A stretch of DNA of 64,000 nt from Lamellibrachia columna (Eukaryota > Annelida > Polychaeta > Sabellida > Siboglinidae), in contig OY759274.1 in NCBI GenBank assembly GCA_963662155.1, positions 36,062,795 to 36,126,794 of the forward strand, read 5' to 3'. The notes below the pieces were generated by a model. It was given only the letters and a program-made list of their open reading frames with translations, was not told the DNA's origin and made no database searches. Position numbers and translations under genes: made by a program. This document shows positions 43,767 to 57,540 of this stretch, piece by piece. Positions within the stretch are counted from its first letter, which is position 1. Each line of letters begins with the position of its first letter.

Positions 43767-44199
43767 TAAATTCGTAGCAATTTTAAAACACAAATGCAGG
43801 TCTACTACAACCTGTAGAAATGCTTCCCCCTTCTGTGCCACAGCAAGTATTTCCAGCCAATGGCAATCAACAGAGTCTGCTGATGCTTAAAATGCACCAC
43901 ACGACTGCCACTACAATCTGTCCAACAGAAGCTAAACTAAATTGTTGTTTCAGTAAATGATTGAGGTGCAGCTTAGCAACAAGTGGTCACGGCTCAACTG
44001 AGTGGTAACTGCACTTTCACAAAGCGCCACTGATCTAATGCCTCACTCTTTCACCAGTAGTGTTAGTCAGAGTGCACAAGGCAATTACAGCAAAATGTAT
44101 CAAATATTCCACTTGTTGTTGACTCTACCAGAATGATGGTTGTCTGATTGCCTTCGTTGATTGGGTGCTAACGGGACACCTGACAATCCTCAAGTCTTC
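43767..44199 (-). other. Probable 5' UTR part of the protocadherin exon
   Basis: On the minus strand a good acceptor, ACATTGTTTTGCAG, ends at 44200 and would open a 433-base leader before the ATG at 43766. If it is used, at least one non-coding exon lies further upstream, beyond 44.2 kb. I could not identify it. Confidence 0.5.
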
Positions 44200-44219
44200 C
44201 TGCAAAACAATGTAATACA

Positions 44220-46160
44220 TTGTTAAACATCAGTCAACACAATATATCCTCTTCATTGTATTTTCTCTAGTGATCAATCACTGTTGTTTTCTACCTGAAT
44301 CGTAGCAGGAAATTAAAATGAAGAGGTTTTTTTCTCCAGATTTCATAAAGTTAACAAGTTACAAAATCATAGTCAGATTCACAGGGAAAAAAAAAAATTC
44401 CCCGACTTTCTTGACAAAAAAGTAATTTTCCCCAACCAAAATGTCCCCAAGTTCACTATAGCCACGCATTCAACCATTTCATAATAAAAAAATTAGGTTT
44501 AATGATATAAAGTGGCATTTTACACATCTTTGGAGCTTTGGCACTAGAACTAGTTTCCATGAGCACATTCACCCTCTCTTCACATGCTTAAATATACTAA
44601 AATTAAAGGATATCTATGGAATATAAATATACTAAAATTAAAGGATATCTATGAAATATAAATTGCCAAATTTACGTATAAATTTTCCCATAACAACCTA
44701 CCAGTATCGTCTAATATGTTTACACAAACCCGTGATATTCATAATCGTGACACCAGGCAACTTAGACATACTCGTCCTATCAGTAGTTCTAACATAAGAT
44801 CATCAAATAGTCTATCATGTAAAGGGCCATTAGTATGAAAATAAATTCACCTGATACTCAAAACAAACCTAATATTACCAGTTTTGTATCTTCTTTAAAG
44901 TCGTGTCTTCAAAAGCTATGGAAATACTACATCATATTAAATGTGTTATGACTGTTTTTGTATTTTGTTGTTGTCTTGAGAGGTTATGAAAATTCTACTG
45001 CATATTAAATGCTTATTACTGGGTTTGATCTTCTGGAATCTATCATTCTTGTTGTATATATATATATATATATATGTTAAAAATAGTATTTGGCATTATG
45101 TACCTTTCATAATTGCATAATAATTGTTGTTCATTTCTTCATCTACTAACCTTGTCACAATTGCTATTCATTATTTATGGTAGTGTATTAGTTGTCCGTT
45201 TATAGTTATTAATTGCACTCTGTTTCTATGTTATAACAATCAGTCTACCATTATCAGCGGTTGGCAGCGACCAGTGACACAATTAATTTTTTGTTTGCCG
45301 TATCTTTGTACACAGGGGCCTGTAAACATATAGATATACACTGGTAACAGCCTAGGCTCTGCTGCCAACCAGGAATTGTATCTATTGCATTATTTTTGTC
45401 ATTCATTTATGTTCTGTATTATTCAATTCCGAAATAAAACACTCACTCACTTGGCATAAAACAATATCCTGAAGACTGCCCCAGCCATGATAATGCACTT
45501 CACATTTGACAAAATATCAAAATTCCCTGACCTTCCACTGAAATTACAGACCATAAGAAAATATTTTTCTCCCTAACTTTTCCTTGATCAGTGAACCGTG
45601 ATTGTACATAAATATATTTTCATTAAAACAATTACAGAAACCACTTGAATGACCAGCCAAATACACTTCTGCTGAGAATCATAATTGCAACATTCTGCAG
45701 AATGCTGGAACTCTGAAATCTCCTCCCACAATGGTTTAACATCAGCCGTGCTACTAAATGCTAATCACCTGGACAAGCAAAACTGTTAACATAATTTTGT
45801 CAAATTACCCCTACAGGAGGCACCCTAATGAAAACAATAGCATTACACAAGAGAACAACTGTCTTAATTCCCCTGAGCAGGGCTAACTCAATTCAGGCGT
45901 AATCACGAGATTCTCCAATCTGGACCCCCAAGAAGATAGCAATCTTAAATTTCTGTTTGCCAATGAAGTGACACAAGGATGATTAACAGTATGGTCAGAG
46001 GAAACTCATTATATTACTAATTTCCCTAACGAACTTCTAGTAGGAAGCAGTGCTAATTTCTATGAAGGCAGTGAAGCAGGAAACTACTGTGGTCATTTAG
46101 AGACAATTAGTGTCAATCCCTCAGCGGACTCTATGTAACCACAATACAAGTGATCGGTCA
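44220..46160. other. Non-coding interval upstream of the protocadherin
   Basis: No supported coding exon. A direct duplication of 36 bp (AAATATACTAAAATTAAAGG, then ATATCTATG) lies at about 44588-44660, and a short (TA)n run at 45054-45074. The protocadherin promoter and first non-coding exon may lie here or further upstream. Confidence 0.45.
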
Positions 46161-46165
46161 CATTA

Positions 46166-46611
46166 AGCATGAGACCCACCACAAGGTACTACCACAGAAA
46201 GCATGAGACCCGCCACAAGGCACTACCACAGAAAGCATGAGACCCAACACAAGGTACTACCACAGAAAGCATGAGACCCGCCACAAGGTACTACCACAGA
46301 AAGCATGAGATCCGCCACAAGGTACTACCACAGAAAGCATGAGACCCACCACAAGGTACTACTATAGAAAGCATGAGACCCGCCACAAGGTACTACCACA
46401 GAAAGCATGAGACCCACCACAAGGTACTACCACAGAAAGCATGAGACCCGCCACAAGGTACTACCACAGAAAGCATGAGACCCACCACAAGGTACTACCA
46501 CAGAAAGCATGAGACCCGCCACAAGGTACTACCACAGAAAGCATGAGACCCGCCACAAGGTACTACCACAGAAAGCATGAGACCCGCCACAAGGTACTAC
46601 TACAGAAAGCA
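46166..46611. repeat. 34-bp minisatellite, about 13 copies
   Basis: The unit is AGCATGAGACCCGCCACAAG followed by GTACTACCACAGAA. Copies begin at 46166, 46200 and every 34 bases after. Variation is mainly C/A in GACCC(G/A)CC. A 34-bp period is not a multiple of three, so no repeat protein is implied. Confidence 0.97.
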
Positions 46612-48305
46612 GAATGATGGAATAACATACTGCATAAGTATCTGCCAGACAAATATGTGCACCCATGCATGAAAATATTGATCAAAGTATTTTTGTTCTG
46701 TGAAATAATTACTAATGCTGCAAGCAGAGTTATACACAATACAGAACACTTACTCTGGTTACGTCAATGAAGATATTATTAAAAATATTCCATGTAGTCA
46801 GGTATATAATGGTTAAATGGACCTAATCATCATCTATAACATAACTTCATTTTTTCATGTCTTAGAAGTAACAATTTTGGGTTCCCAAATTGTTTACTTC
46901 TAAGACATTTATATTGTTCCCCCCTTGAACCTCATTAAATGTGCCCACTTAATGTCTTTCTTCTTTGTTTTATTGTTCAATAAATTTAATAGTTTGTATT
47001 TATCACACTTGTCACACACAAACTGGAGTACACTGCTGGAACCACACCCAAACATACCAATCAAAACTAGAGACGGTCCTAAGATGTTCCGCACATCACC
47101 ATATGTAAGCAATAACTACAGCCATGAAGGCAGTGTCACCAGCATGTTAATCAACTTCGGCTGGGGCATCCTTCAACAAAGGAGAGTTGATAAGCGGCTT
47201 GTCATGTGGTACTAGATATTTACGTATTTATCACATTTTTCTTACAGTATATTAGCATGTATGCTAACACACCAAATTCACAAGAGCTCTTTGAAGAGAG
47301 GGAAAACTCACAACTGGAAGGTCACAATTTAAAACTCTTTCCTCCCAGACAACCCACAAATTTACATTTCACAAAATCTTTCATGGTCGTGGCCTTTTTT
47401 CTAAAAATAACTAGCAGAGTTACTAGGCATTGAATGGGGGGAGGGGGTGTGTGTGTGTTGGTACAGACACTCAAAAAGCTTGAAAAGTATTCAAAATTTT
47501 TGCATATATCAAGCGACAAATGTGTAGGCATAATTATTATCTTTATGATGACATAGAAAAAATAATAATTCCACGGTTGTAACTTCTATTAGTCTTTTTG
47601 AAATTTTTACCCCCACCCCAGGGGCCCGTAGGGATGGTTCCACATTCGACCCCCCCCATGTCCATCAGAAGTGTCCACTAGGTCCCTTTGCAAAGTTTCT
47701 TCCAGATCAGCCCACAAATGCAGCCGTGCATAAGACATAACAGACAGACAGAAGTCAGCTCTCCGACTCAGACCAACTACTGGCCTAACACAAGAGATAG
47801 CAGGAATCACAGAGACAAAAAAGCTTCCTATGCTCTCACCGAGTTGACGAACACTCAAAACAAATGTGCCTTTCAAATGTCACGGCTGGATCAGCATGAA
47901 ATGCTGCGCTCCCAATGGAGATCTAACTAGTATGTGATGGATCATGCAGTCAATACTGCCAGATTGTTTCACACAGTTTTGTCAGCTGAATGACGTGTGA
48001 CATCAGACTATCAGTGCTTTACAGCGTGCTGTGTAGAGAGCATGCTACTGAATGGACGAAAGTGTCAAAAGTCCCTTTCATAAGACAGTAAAAGTGTCAA
48101 AACCTAAAATGTCAATTTTCAATATTTTCCATTTTTATAAATTAATAGTCTGACGGTTTGTATCATAAAATCTTGTTGAATAGTATAAAATGTATCTGTT
48201 CTAATATCTTAACTGACCATAAAAGTACGTCACAACACTGTCAACTGGCAATCTACAAAGCTGTAGTTGCTTTGTTTTAATTGTTCTTGCTGACAAGAGT
48301 TTACA

Positions 48306-48602
48306 GGACACTGACCCTGACCTTACACCCCCCCATAGTTCCAAGTGATCTGCCATGACATGACACTGACCCTGACATTACATACCCCCCATAGTTCCAA
48401 GTGATCTGCCATGACAGGACACTGACATTACACTTCCCCATAGTTCCAAGTGATCTGCCATGACAGGACACTGACCCTGACATTACACACCCCCCATAGT
48501 TCCAACACTGACCCTGACATTACACTTCCCCACAGTTCCAAGTGATCTGCCATGACAGGACACTGACCCCGACATTACACACCCCCACAGTTCCAAGTGA
48601 TT
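48306..48602. repeat. Irregular minisatellite, unit about 57 bp, five to six copies
   Basis: Units consist of GGACACTGACCCTGACATTA, CACCCCCCCATAGTTCCAAG, TGATCTGCCATGACA. Some copies lack an internal segment, so spacing varies between about 48 and 59 bp. Confidence 0.92.
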
Positions 48603-48676
48603 TGCCATTTTGGCTCCAGATGAATCCACAAACTGTATTCTTGAAATCAGGAAAGTATCTTCAGCTGATCCTCATA

Positions 48677-49135
48677 CAGTGGCCTCTGCTTAATAGAATC
48701 ACTATGGGCCAGAGCAGTTTGATCCTATTAAGAGGCTGATCCACAAAACAACACTGTTTAATACAGGTAGAATAGGGAATGATTCCGTCCCAACCAATAT
48801 ATTTGATTCTACTAAAACAATTAGCTTCTGAAGTGGCTATCTGGTGCCAAATCTTTCTAATGAATATTGTGTAGCCTCAAGCCATATGACACCATTGACA
48901 ATGCCCAATTCTGCACTGCAGTGTCAACGTTGGCCCTAATAGCATTGTTGTTCTCACAAAGTCTATAATCGGCCACCTTGATGCAAACACTACACCAACG
49001 GAACTCGATCATAACAAGCCAATTCCCATAACCCTGCGACTTTCAATTGGCAAAGCCAGATAACGCACTTATTTTGAGGATCCACCAAAAAAACCCGCCA
49101 GAAGTAACAATTGAAATCCTGGACAGAGGCCACCA
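48677..49135. mobile_element. 459-bp MITE with TA target duplication
   Basis: The left end is CAGTGGCCTCTGCTTAAT and the reverse complement of the right end is TGGTGGCCTCTGTCCAGG, each flanked by TA (48675-48676 and 49136-49137). No transposase frame. The short TIR and TA duplication fit a Tc1/mariner/pogo-type MITE. A partial inverted copy lies at 27110-27230. Confidence 0.6.
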
Positions 49136-49524
49136 TATCATGTGCAGATCATTAAATTTTCAGTTGCAAAACAAGCTAGTAATGAATACCAGGTGGTAAC
49201 TCTGGAGACAGAGGAATTGTAGCTGTAGCAAGCAAGTGCAACTCTCCATACAGCCATGTGGAAATATGTGTAGTGTAAAGAACCAATTTGAATTCATTAG
49301 CAAAACTAAATGTGTACACGCATGCATGTTGCGCACAAAACCAAACATGGAATTTTGTGTTTTAAGGCTGTATTGTGTTTTTCTAGTCATCACAGAATGC
49401 ATTATGTACCATACCTAGCACAGGTATCTCTTATGCAATACGGATTTTGTTTTCATGTGGATTTTTTACAAATAAAAAATGGTGATAATGCACTTATACA
49501 TATATTCTTGGGTTCATCACTCAA

Positions 49525-49740
49525 GTAAAACATTAGATGACAAACTTATAGTGATCAAAGCACAACTACTTTTGATGCTAGACAGATTTTTGGCAAGACC
49601 TAGTGGATTTTGTTTGCTGTAGTATATTTTGTAGCCTCACAGATGGCGAAACTCGACTGGAATAGGAATACTATAAGTTGATTAACTAATTAATACATTT
49701 TTTTAAATATGGATTTTGACCAACAAATGCGGCAGGTTTA
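49525..49740. repeat. Dispersed repeat shared with 59.5-60.45 kb
   Basis: GACAAACTTATAGTG...AAGCACA is shared with 59587, and TTTTGTAGCCTCACAGATGG followed by AATACTATA is shared with 60216. In the second locus these two blocks are separated by a LINE fragment, which suggests this copy approximates the uninterrupted sequence. Confidence 0.6.
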
Positions 49741-49989
49741 CATTTGTGTTTTACGACTGTGTGATATATTTGCTAGCTGTCACCGAATCCAGTCCATCTT
49801 GCTGTCAGACGTCCTACGAACTTGATTCTTTGTGGTGTTACCGCTATTATGGGGCAGCTCAAAAGATCAGTTCTAAATGCCAGCCAATCAGGTGTTGCGC
49901 AATTTCTTGGAAACTGTAGTTAAAAATGGGTTCCTGAAAAACTGTTAAGAATATCTTGTGACATCTAGCCCTTCTTACTATTCTTAAAC

Positions 49990-52578
49990 CAATGTGTGTT
50001 CATGGAACAAGGCCCAAAACAGCAGCAGGTAAACTCCTCTAGATCGACAGCCCGGAACTCTAACTGCAGAGCCTCTTGCTTTGCTTGGATGCAAAAGTGT
50101 CAATTGCCGACCACTATTAGATGCAAATTGAATCCCGTGTGTACCAATCAGAGCTATTAGAGATGTCACAATGAAACACACAGGTGACATCAAGTAGATG
50201 TAATTACTGTTCCAGGCACTGCAAGTATTTCAATGTGTCTTACTTTAATGTGACGTGGATCTTTCCACGTCACAAATGCATGCAAATTTTTCAGTGCTAT
50301 TCCAGGCAGGGTTTGTATCAGCATTGTAATTACTGCTGCGGTTTGTTCTTTATGGTTGTTCTACTGAGAGAAAGGGACCCGTTGTTCAAGTTTTTTTGTA
50401 TTGTTTTTATTTGTGAATGTCAACCTTTGTTCACGTGTAGCATTAATACAACATTAGCAGTTGTCGTTCTGTTTTATGAGTAAAAATACTGACGCCATGA
50501 GAACTGATGCAAAGCTGTCTATTCATGATACCTTTACATTGCACTTCCCTGGTATAAACACACAAACCACAGTAAGTATTATTGTTGGTAGAATGTAGTT
50601 TTTCAAAAACATTTAAATAAATATTTTCTAATTTCACTGGGCACGTGGACACTATGTGACTGTTCTGCATACAGTTGGTTGAGGAATGATAAATTATCCA
50701 CCAGATGCATCATGTAGCTTTTGGACAGCCTATGTTACACAGTTTTTATAAACTTGCTAATTAGGCCACCTGGTACCTCAGATCAGTGTGCAGTCCCAGA
50801 TCCATTGCATTAACTCGACAGTGACTGGTCATATCAATATTTATTTTCATAACTGGGAGAAATGTTAATGTTTGTTAACCTTAACAGAGCCAGATTTTTG
50901 TCTTGAAATGTATATGCATATTTTAAAATGGATGTGATTTTATTATTATAGGCTTTCCCTACATATGTAGACATTTTTGGAAAGGTAACATCCTCACGAA
51001 TCCATTTATGGAGAAAAAAGACATTTTCAAGTTGGGCGACATTTATTTAAATTTATTAAAAATGGCCACAAAATATTAGGAAACTAGACTAGAAAACTAT
51101 CAGTCACAGACGAATAACGATTGCATATTTAGAAAGAACGCTAATAGTTACACAAAGTGGCAAACTATGAACGTAACCAGTACATTATTAGACATTTTGG
51201 ACACACATCATTGACAAGTATAAAAATCCAGACGATTTCTATATGATCGTTGTCAGAAACAGTGGCTTGACTGTCACTCAATGCGTGTTCAGACATGTGC
51301 GATATTACATCATCATCACTGGCACTGTTGTTTTCACCAGAACATATATATCCATCACTCATATCTTCGATAATCCAGAGTACTTCATTTGGATCAGTGA
51401 TCAACCGCGATCGTAACGCCATGGTTGCTTTATCTGGATGGATGGGTTTTCGGCAGTGTCTTTCAAATTACAATTGCGGGTCTCAAACTAAACATTTCGC
51501 AATGCCATTACAACCAGGCAATACCTATGCTATGCCTCTATTGATTAATACCCATACCCCCTCTGTGGAGCAATAGAACAGTCGTACCTGACCCTATATG
51601 CGCAACAATTTGTGCTTGGAATCTTCTGAAAGCCAACTATGTGAAACCTGATTCCTCAAATGGTTCAGCCCATTGTGAATCCTGTTCATTTATGTCCAGA
51701 TGTGTAGTGTGTGACTAGTTTAAGTAATGTGAAGTCTGTTTAATAAAAAACTGCTTATTTTTTTAAATCGTCGAAAGAATTGACTTCAATGGTTAAATCT
51801 GTTAAGTATCAAAATAGTGGATATCCAAAATGATAAGCACTGTGCGAGTCAATGCCAATCATGGCTTCAATCATCTTGCCGATCACACAACAAAGTTACG
51901 AAATTTTACGACGGGTGAAAATCGTGATTTTTTTCAGCATTTCAATTTCCAATTCACTTAATGAACAAGTATTAATTAATGTAATAATTTGTTTGATGAT
52001 TTCATGAAAACTACATATAAAAGTTGCACAGACGAGCTGGCATGTTGCAGTGTATACTAGGTAGGTTTGGTTTTTCACAAAATTAATTTGAAATGAGGCT
52101 AGCAAATTTTTTTATTGAGGATGCACCCTTAATATTTATTCCTTCATTAACCTGCTGGAAAAAATCTCTCGTTTGTTTCCTCATAAAATCAACATGCGAG
52201 ATCCTCCCCACCAAATGGCGTCCAAAACAATGACATAATGCTTTCATGCACAAGGGATCCTTCAGTGCATATGTTACTAACCATCCATTAGAAATTTTTC
52301 TATGGGTACAACCTAAGTTTCATAATCCTCAAATGTGGCCAAATCCCTGTTCAGAAATAATTTTCCAGGGAACAAAAATTGTCAAGTGGGGTGTCGTTGT
52401 AAAATCACTGGCACTTATGTCATGAGCCCGGAAGTAAAATAGTGATCTGATATTTGCAAAGTCAATGTCAAGGCAGCTTCCTTGATGGATTATCTCATGG
52501 AACATTTACTGTGGACATCTCATGTTCAATTACATGGTTTAGCATAAACTGTAGGCGTAGCTCAGTATTTCCAAATCC

Positions 52579-52580
<2 letters not shown>
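49990..52580. other. Non-coding interval, no supported gene
   Basis: Nothing reliable is coded. A short minus-strand frame at 51422-51165 (MALRSRLITDPNEVLW then an acidic Ser/Asp-rich stretch) looks somewhat like the N-terminus of a domesticated or decayed transposase, but there is no catalytic domain next to it and I do not assign it. Confidence 0.4.

Positions 52581-52582
<2 letters not shown>

Positions 52583-52610
<28 letters not shown>
52583..52610. repeat. 28-base poly-G run
   Basis: An uninterrupted G tract bordered by CCCACC and TGAGAC. It can form a G-quadruplex. The exact length is likely to be unreliable in sequencing. Confidence 0.95.
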
Positions 52611-52619
52611 TGAGACATT

Positions 52620-55600
52620 GCCAACTATTAATTAACATCCAAGCCAGAACAGAAGTCTCGTCACACTTGTGTTATGTACATTGTCTGCCAATGCCAGTGC
52701 AATTAGGGTTCTTCTGCCTGACAGCTGGATGAATGACATATGACCACAGAGAGATTACCGACAACATAGATACAGGTAGTTTTTCCAAGAATCAGACAGT
52801 TAATTACGTGATCAAAAACGCCGCCTATGGGAATTGTCGTGAATGAAATTAGTCAAATTACCAGCACTGAACGAGCGCGTTTGTATGTGGAATTTAATTA
52901 AAAGAAGTGCAATGAAATATATCTTCAGATTATTCATTGGGACTTTCAATGGTGTTCTCTTATTAAGATTTATGGGAGAACTAGTGTCTAATAAGCCAGA
53001 CTGCAGTCAGACCTCAGTGGAAACATCCCATTTGGAAACTGGAAATTAACGCTCATGTAATCTGGTTAAAAAACTAAGATATATTAAAAACAGTTCACCG
53101 CATCCAATTTTGTCTGTGCAATTGAACATTTTGATTTGAGATCAATGTTAATTTCTGCCCAATGTATAACTTTGTGCCTCTGTAGTCAATCATACTGGAA
53201 GAAAAAGTCAAACAACAAACTTTTTTCACTGAAATAAAGTGAAGACCTTATAACATTTTGCAATATATCATAACTAAATTATTTTAAAAGAACATAATAT
53301 TAATCTTAATCTAGGGGGCATGGTCCCCCTTTGTGAAAAGAATTGTTTAGTATAATATAACCTGTTCATCACTACATCATAGCTTGGTAAACTAATGGGT
53401 GACTACAGGGGTAAGTTTGTCCCCAGGTTGACCCCTCCCCCACCACCCGACCCCAAATATGCCATTAGATATATTGGCTCCACGGTTGCCAAAAGAATGT
53501 TCTATAAATGTTTTGTCTGTTACTATGTTAATTATTAACTATTATTGTGTTACACAATGTACAGGGTTAATTGAGCCAATAGTCATAATAGGTTTCATTT
53601 ATAATTCAAGAATAACAAATTAATATATGCTAGGGAAACAGTGACTATGTGAGTTAATTAAAACGTAAGTTATTCACAAAGAAAGCCTGCATAAAGTGAG
53701 AACAATTCTTCAACATGAGTCATTATGACCCCTGAGACCATATAACATTAATTAAACAAGTATTATGCAGAATTTTACCGGAGGAATTAATCAATATTTG
53801 GAATAGTTTATCTGAATATTTCATATTGGTGAGTCATCTATCCAGGGTAGTCTTATTAAATAGTAAAGATTATCAATGAAATGAGTCACAAGTGAGCTGT
53901 AAAACAGCTAACTACTATGTCTATCACTGAGATATTTAACATATATTATTTTAATCTGAATATCTTGCATCAAAAACCTGTAAATTCTAAAATCATACCA
54001 AACTATTCCATTTAATAATTGAATTCTAAAACGCGCTCGGTCCATAAATAAAATGAGATAATGACTGATCCCTGTTGCTCTATATCTTCCATGTTAGCTT
54101 GATAGGTTTTCCAATCTGGCTCAGTCCATGTGTTTAGAGCCTGCTAAGTTGGCAGATTTTTTGCAAAACGAGCCCGGCCCACCGAGACAGTTTTAAAAAA
54201 CGCACTCAGACTATGCTCAGTGCCATATGCGCAGACGCGCTAGCAAATATGGCAGAAACCACGAACGAACAAGGCGCTGCCTTGATAGAAATTACCATTT
54301 GCTTGTTATTGAAAATTAAAGATCGAGAAAGCGAAAACATAATCCAGATAACTGGAAGAAAAAACCCAAAAACCCAACCAATCTCACTACAGATCCATAT
54401 CTGGAAGTATTTCCTACAAAATCTTTTTAATTAGTCAAAGTTTTGTTATTCTGTGCTGTATAAGAAATATATTTAATACTTCATAACGATCTAACTTCAA
54501 TGATGTTTTTTCAAAATGGGCTCAGTCCATGGACTTACCAAAAAAAAAAAATTTCATTTAAAATAAACCATAGTTACCTTATTTTGGCAAATCGTTGTTT
54601 ACTAAAAATGGACTGAGTATGTTTTGAACTACCGCTCTTCAATTGCAAACAATGTCAACATCTTTATATAACACATTTCACAGCCAAATATAATTTGTTT
54701 TTACATTATATTATAAGTTTTTAGAGTATATTAAAAAAGATAACCATGTATATTTATCTTAAGTTAGATTGACATGTACAATATAATCACAGCCATGGAT
54801 CCATTTGCACTCAGTGAAATGTTACTTTCTCAGAATACGTTGTTGCTCATAATTCACTTGTGGACATATCATGCGTTTGTGAAAAAAAAATGAACTGGAA
54901 AGTATGACTGTGTTACAGCATATGGTGGACATTTTATCCCCTTAAATCCACCTTTGGTAATCAGATAATCATGCTAAACAGCAAAACTGAACACTTTAAA
55001 TGTCACACTAAGTGTGTTATCAATTTCTAAAAACAAATGTAGCATAATAGAAAATCACAGATGGTTGAGAATGACGGAAAAACTAATTTCTGCACTAATT
55101 AAAAGAAAGCATCACAAATCACTAAAATCGTCAAGTGTAAAAATTAATATAGACCAACCTTTGTTGGTTGAACATCTGTGGTGAACCAAGGAATATCTAT
55201 TTACCAAGGACTAAACTTAACACTTTAAATGTAACAAACAATTTTGTTGAATACATTTCTAAAAATTAATGAAATTTCATAGAAAACAAAATAATTGAGA
55301 CTGTTCAGAATGAAAAAAACAAAAAAACATCTGCACTAGTTTAAACAAACTCATTGCAGTCAACTACACAATTGGTTCTCCACAGAATCAAAGACAAATT
55401 AAACTGGACCAACCCTTGCTTGAACATCTCCAGCCAGCCAAGAACTACCTCTGTTTGTACACAACAACTACATCAACAAGAGAATGTTTCTACTTACTGT
55501 CTCTCACATACCTCGCCTGGCCCACTTCAGTTATCTCACTGGTGTCCCTCAACCGGCTCAATCAGAAAGTAATGTTGACAACGACCCAATGCTGCCCAGT

Positions 55601-57200
55601 AACAAGCTGCTGTGCCACTCAGTCGGCAGGAGAGATGTCTTCCCTCGCTCAGTCGGCAGGAGAGATGTCTTCCCTCACACCACCACAATCAAATGAGCCA
55701 CTCCAGATATGTACACCACTTGAAATAGTCAGCGCAGACAATAATTCATAATTTGCCGCGATCCATTTCCCATATAATGCCACTCAAAGCACAGCAGGTT
55801 CAGCACATCAGATATACGTGATGTGTGTGCTAAAGTGATATGATATTGCCATGACAGTTCGTGTCTTATCCTGTGACATTTCCACCCCACTGGGCTTTAT
55901 CCCAGTCACCCTAACCACCCCCCCCACAGGAACATGTCTCCAGCTTCATTATACCTGTTACCTCCCACTTGGATGACAAACAGCATGTCATTCACCAGAA
56001 AACACTCCCCCTGTCTTCCAAGTCCCACTGTCTCCGCCCCCTACTGGGGTGATCAATGTAGCTGTTCAGTCTGGGCCCCAACCACTCAAGGGTGTTTAGG
56101 GGTGCTTTGTATAGAATACATTGCAGGGAAAGTGGCAGTCAAACTAATTGGGAAGAAGGCAAAGCAGCAGAAATGGGTACCTGAATTATACTCACAATTA
56201 GTGACCACCTAGTATTGTGCATTGTATCCACCAACTGGCAAGTCTCCCAATATGGGATTGTCTGGAAGTACTTTACCTTCTGAAAATGTTCTCTAGCTAA
56301 AATTAAAAGATTAAACTTTTAGAACTTTTTAGGATGAAATGAAAACAACTGAAACAGTGTCAGATACAGATGTTTTTTCTTGAAGAGAATTGTGCCACAT
56401 AAAATACTGCATGGGGCAGAACCCAACTAATATTCAATGCGTTCACAATAAAATAACTGTAAAAAAATTATTAAGTCACTGAAAATGTGTACCAAGCAGT
56501 GAATGAGATGTCATAATGGTTGCTTAACTGAAAACTGAGGTCTTCCCTGACAATTGTTGTCTCCAATGTGCACTGCAAGATAGCCAAGTATTCACATTCA
56601 TGTCTTCTTCAAATTGAATGACTGAGGCAGGCAGGGTGTGGCCAGTGTATTCTTGAAAAACCAGCATAGTTTGTACTAAACATTATGTTTTAAACTCATA
56701 AATATATTCTTATGAAAAGATGCTCAAATATTTGCCAAAAAACTGTATGCAGTCAAACTTGCCTTAAGAAAATTAAAATTAGTCATTAGAAATTGTGTGT
56801 AGGGGTGGATTAGTGGCTGGATACAGGAACAACTCAAAATGCCGTGAAGTAATGCTCCTTATGCCTTATGGTGACATATTGTTGTGAACGCCACAGTAAA
56901 CGAAAATGACACCTCCCCCTTGGTCTGTTGGCACTCGATCTTGTTGAAAAATAGGAAATCAATTTAAAACACTGTACTCCCAGGAACACATCAATCCCGA
57001 GGCATATGCTTGGGGCACTGGGTGAAGAAACAGCCGTTCCACATGGCTGCACATGAGAAGCTGACATATTTCATCTATGCATAAAGTACATCAAATTATG
57101 GTGAATAAATGGCTGTTCATACAATTTACTGAATCAAAACTTTGTCCTGCTACTGCATTGTCTGGTATTTCAAACAGAGTCTAGAAGTAAATATAAACCA
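52620..57200. other. AT-rich interval without a supported gene
   Basis: Bases 53363-53410 resemble the beginning of the window (about 50-100). Near 53560 there is an AGGGTTAATTGAGCC string similar to the motif in the 30.8-kb transposon. TCAGTCGGCAGGAGAGATGTCTTCCCTC is directly duplicated at about 55619 and 55647. No coding exons are recognised. Confidence 0.45.
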
Positions 57201-57204
57201 TTAG

Positions 57205-57540
57205 TACAGAACTGGCTCAATAGATTAATTGGTTCTTACCTTGGAGATCACTGGTTCACCACCAAATGGTGGCCTACCTAATCATTGAGCTTAGAGAAAT
57301 AAATAATTATTATCATTACTTATTGTCCCAGGGGTTCCCAACAGCTCCCAAAATGCCCCTGGCCCTCAAGTTGGGTAACCCTGGCTTAGGGACACTCTTC
57401 TATCAGTATGGGTATAGGAATTTGGAAATATGTGTCTTTGGGAAGAGCCGCTAAGTCGTAGGTGCCTTCTGCCTGGTGTCTATGCCACGGGAAATAAAAG
57501 ATGAATGCATAACCTGCCATGGACTCACCGCCCTACATGT
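57205..57540 (+). mobile_element. tRNA-derived SINE, copy 2 (older)
   Basis: The body segment TGTCTTTGGGAAGAGCCGCT, CTGCCTGGTGTCTATGCCAC, CCATGGACTCACCGCCC matches the SINE at 35.1 kb with substitutions. The tRNA-like head is degenerate: a possible B box GGTTCACCACC lies near 57250. Similarity ends after GGACTCAC in both copies, which marks the shared 3' domain. Confidence 0.65.

Noticed and set aside
51165..51422. Short acidic frame resembling a transposase N-terminus
   Set aside because: No catalytic domain, zinc finger or terminal repeats were found next to it, so the similarity is too weak to call.
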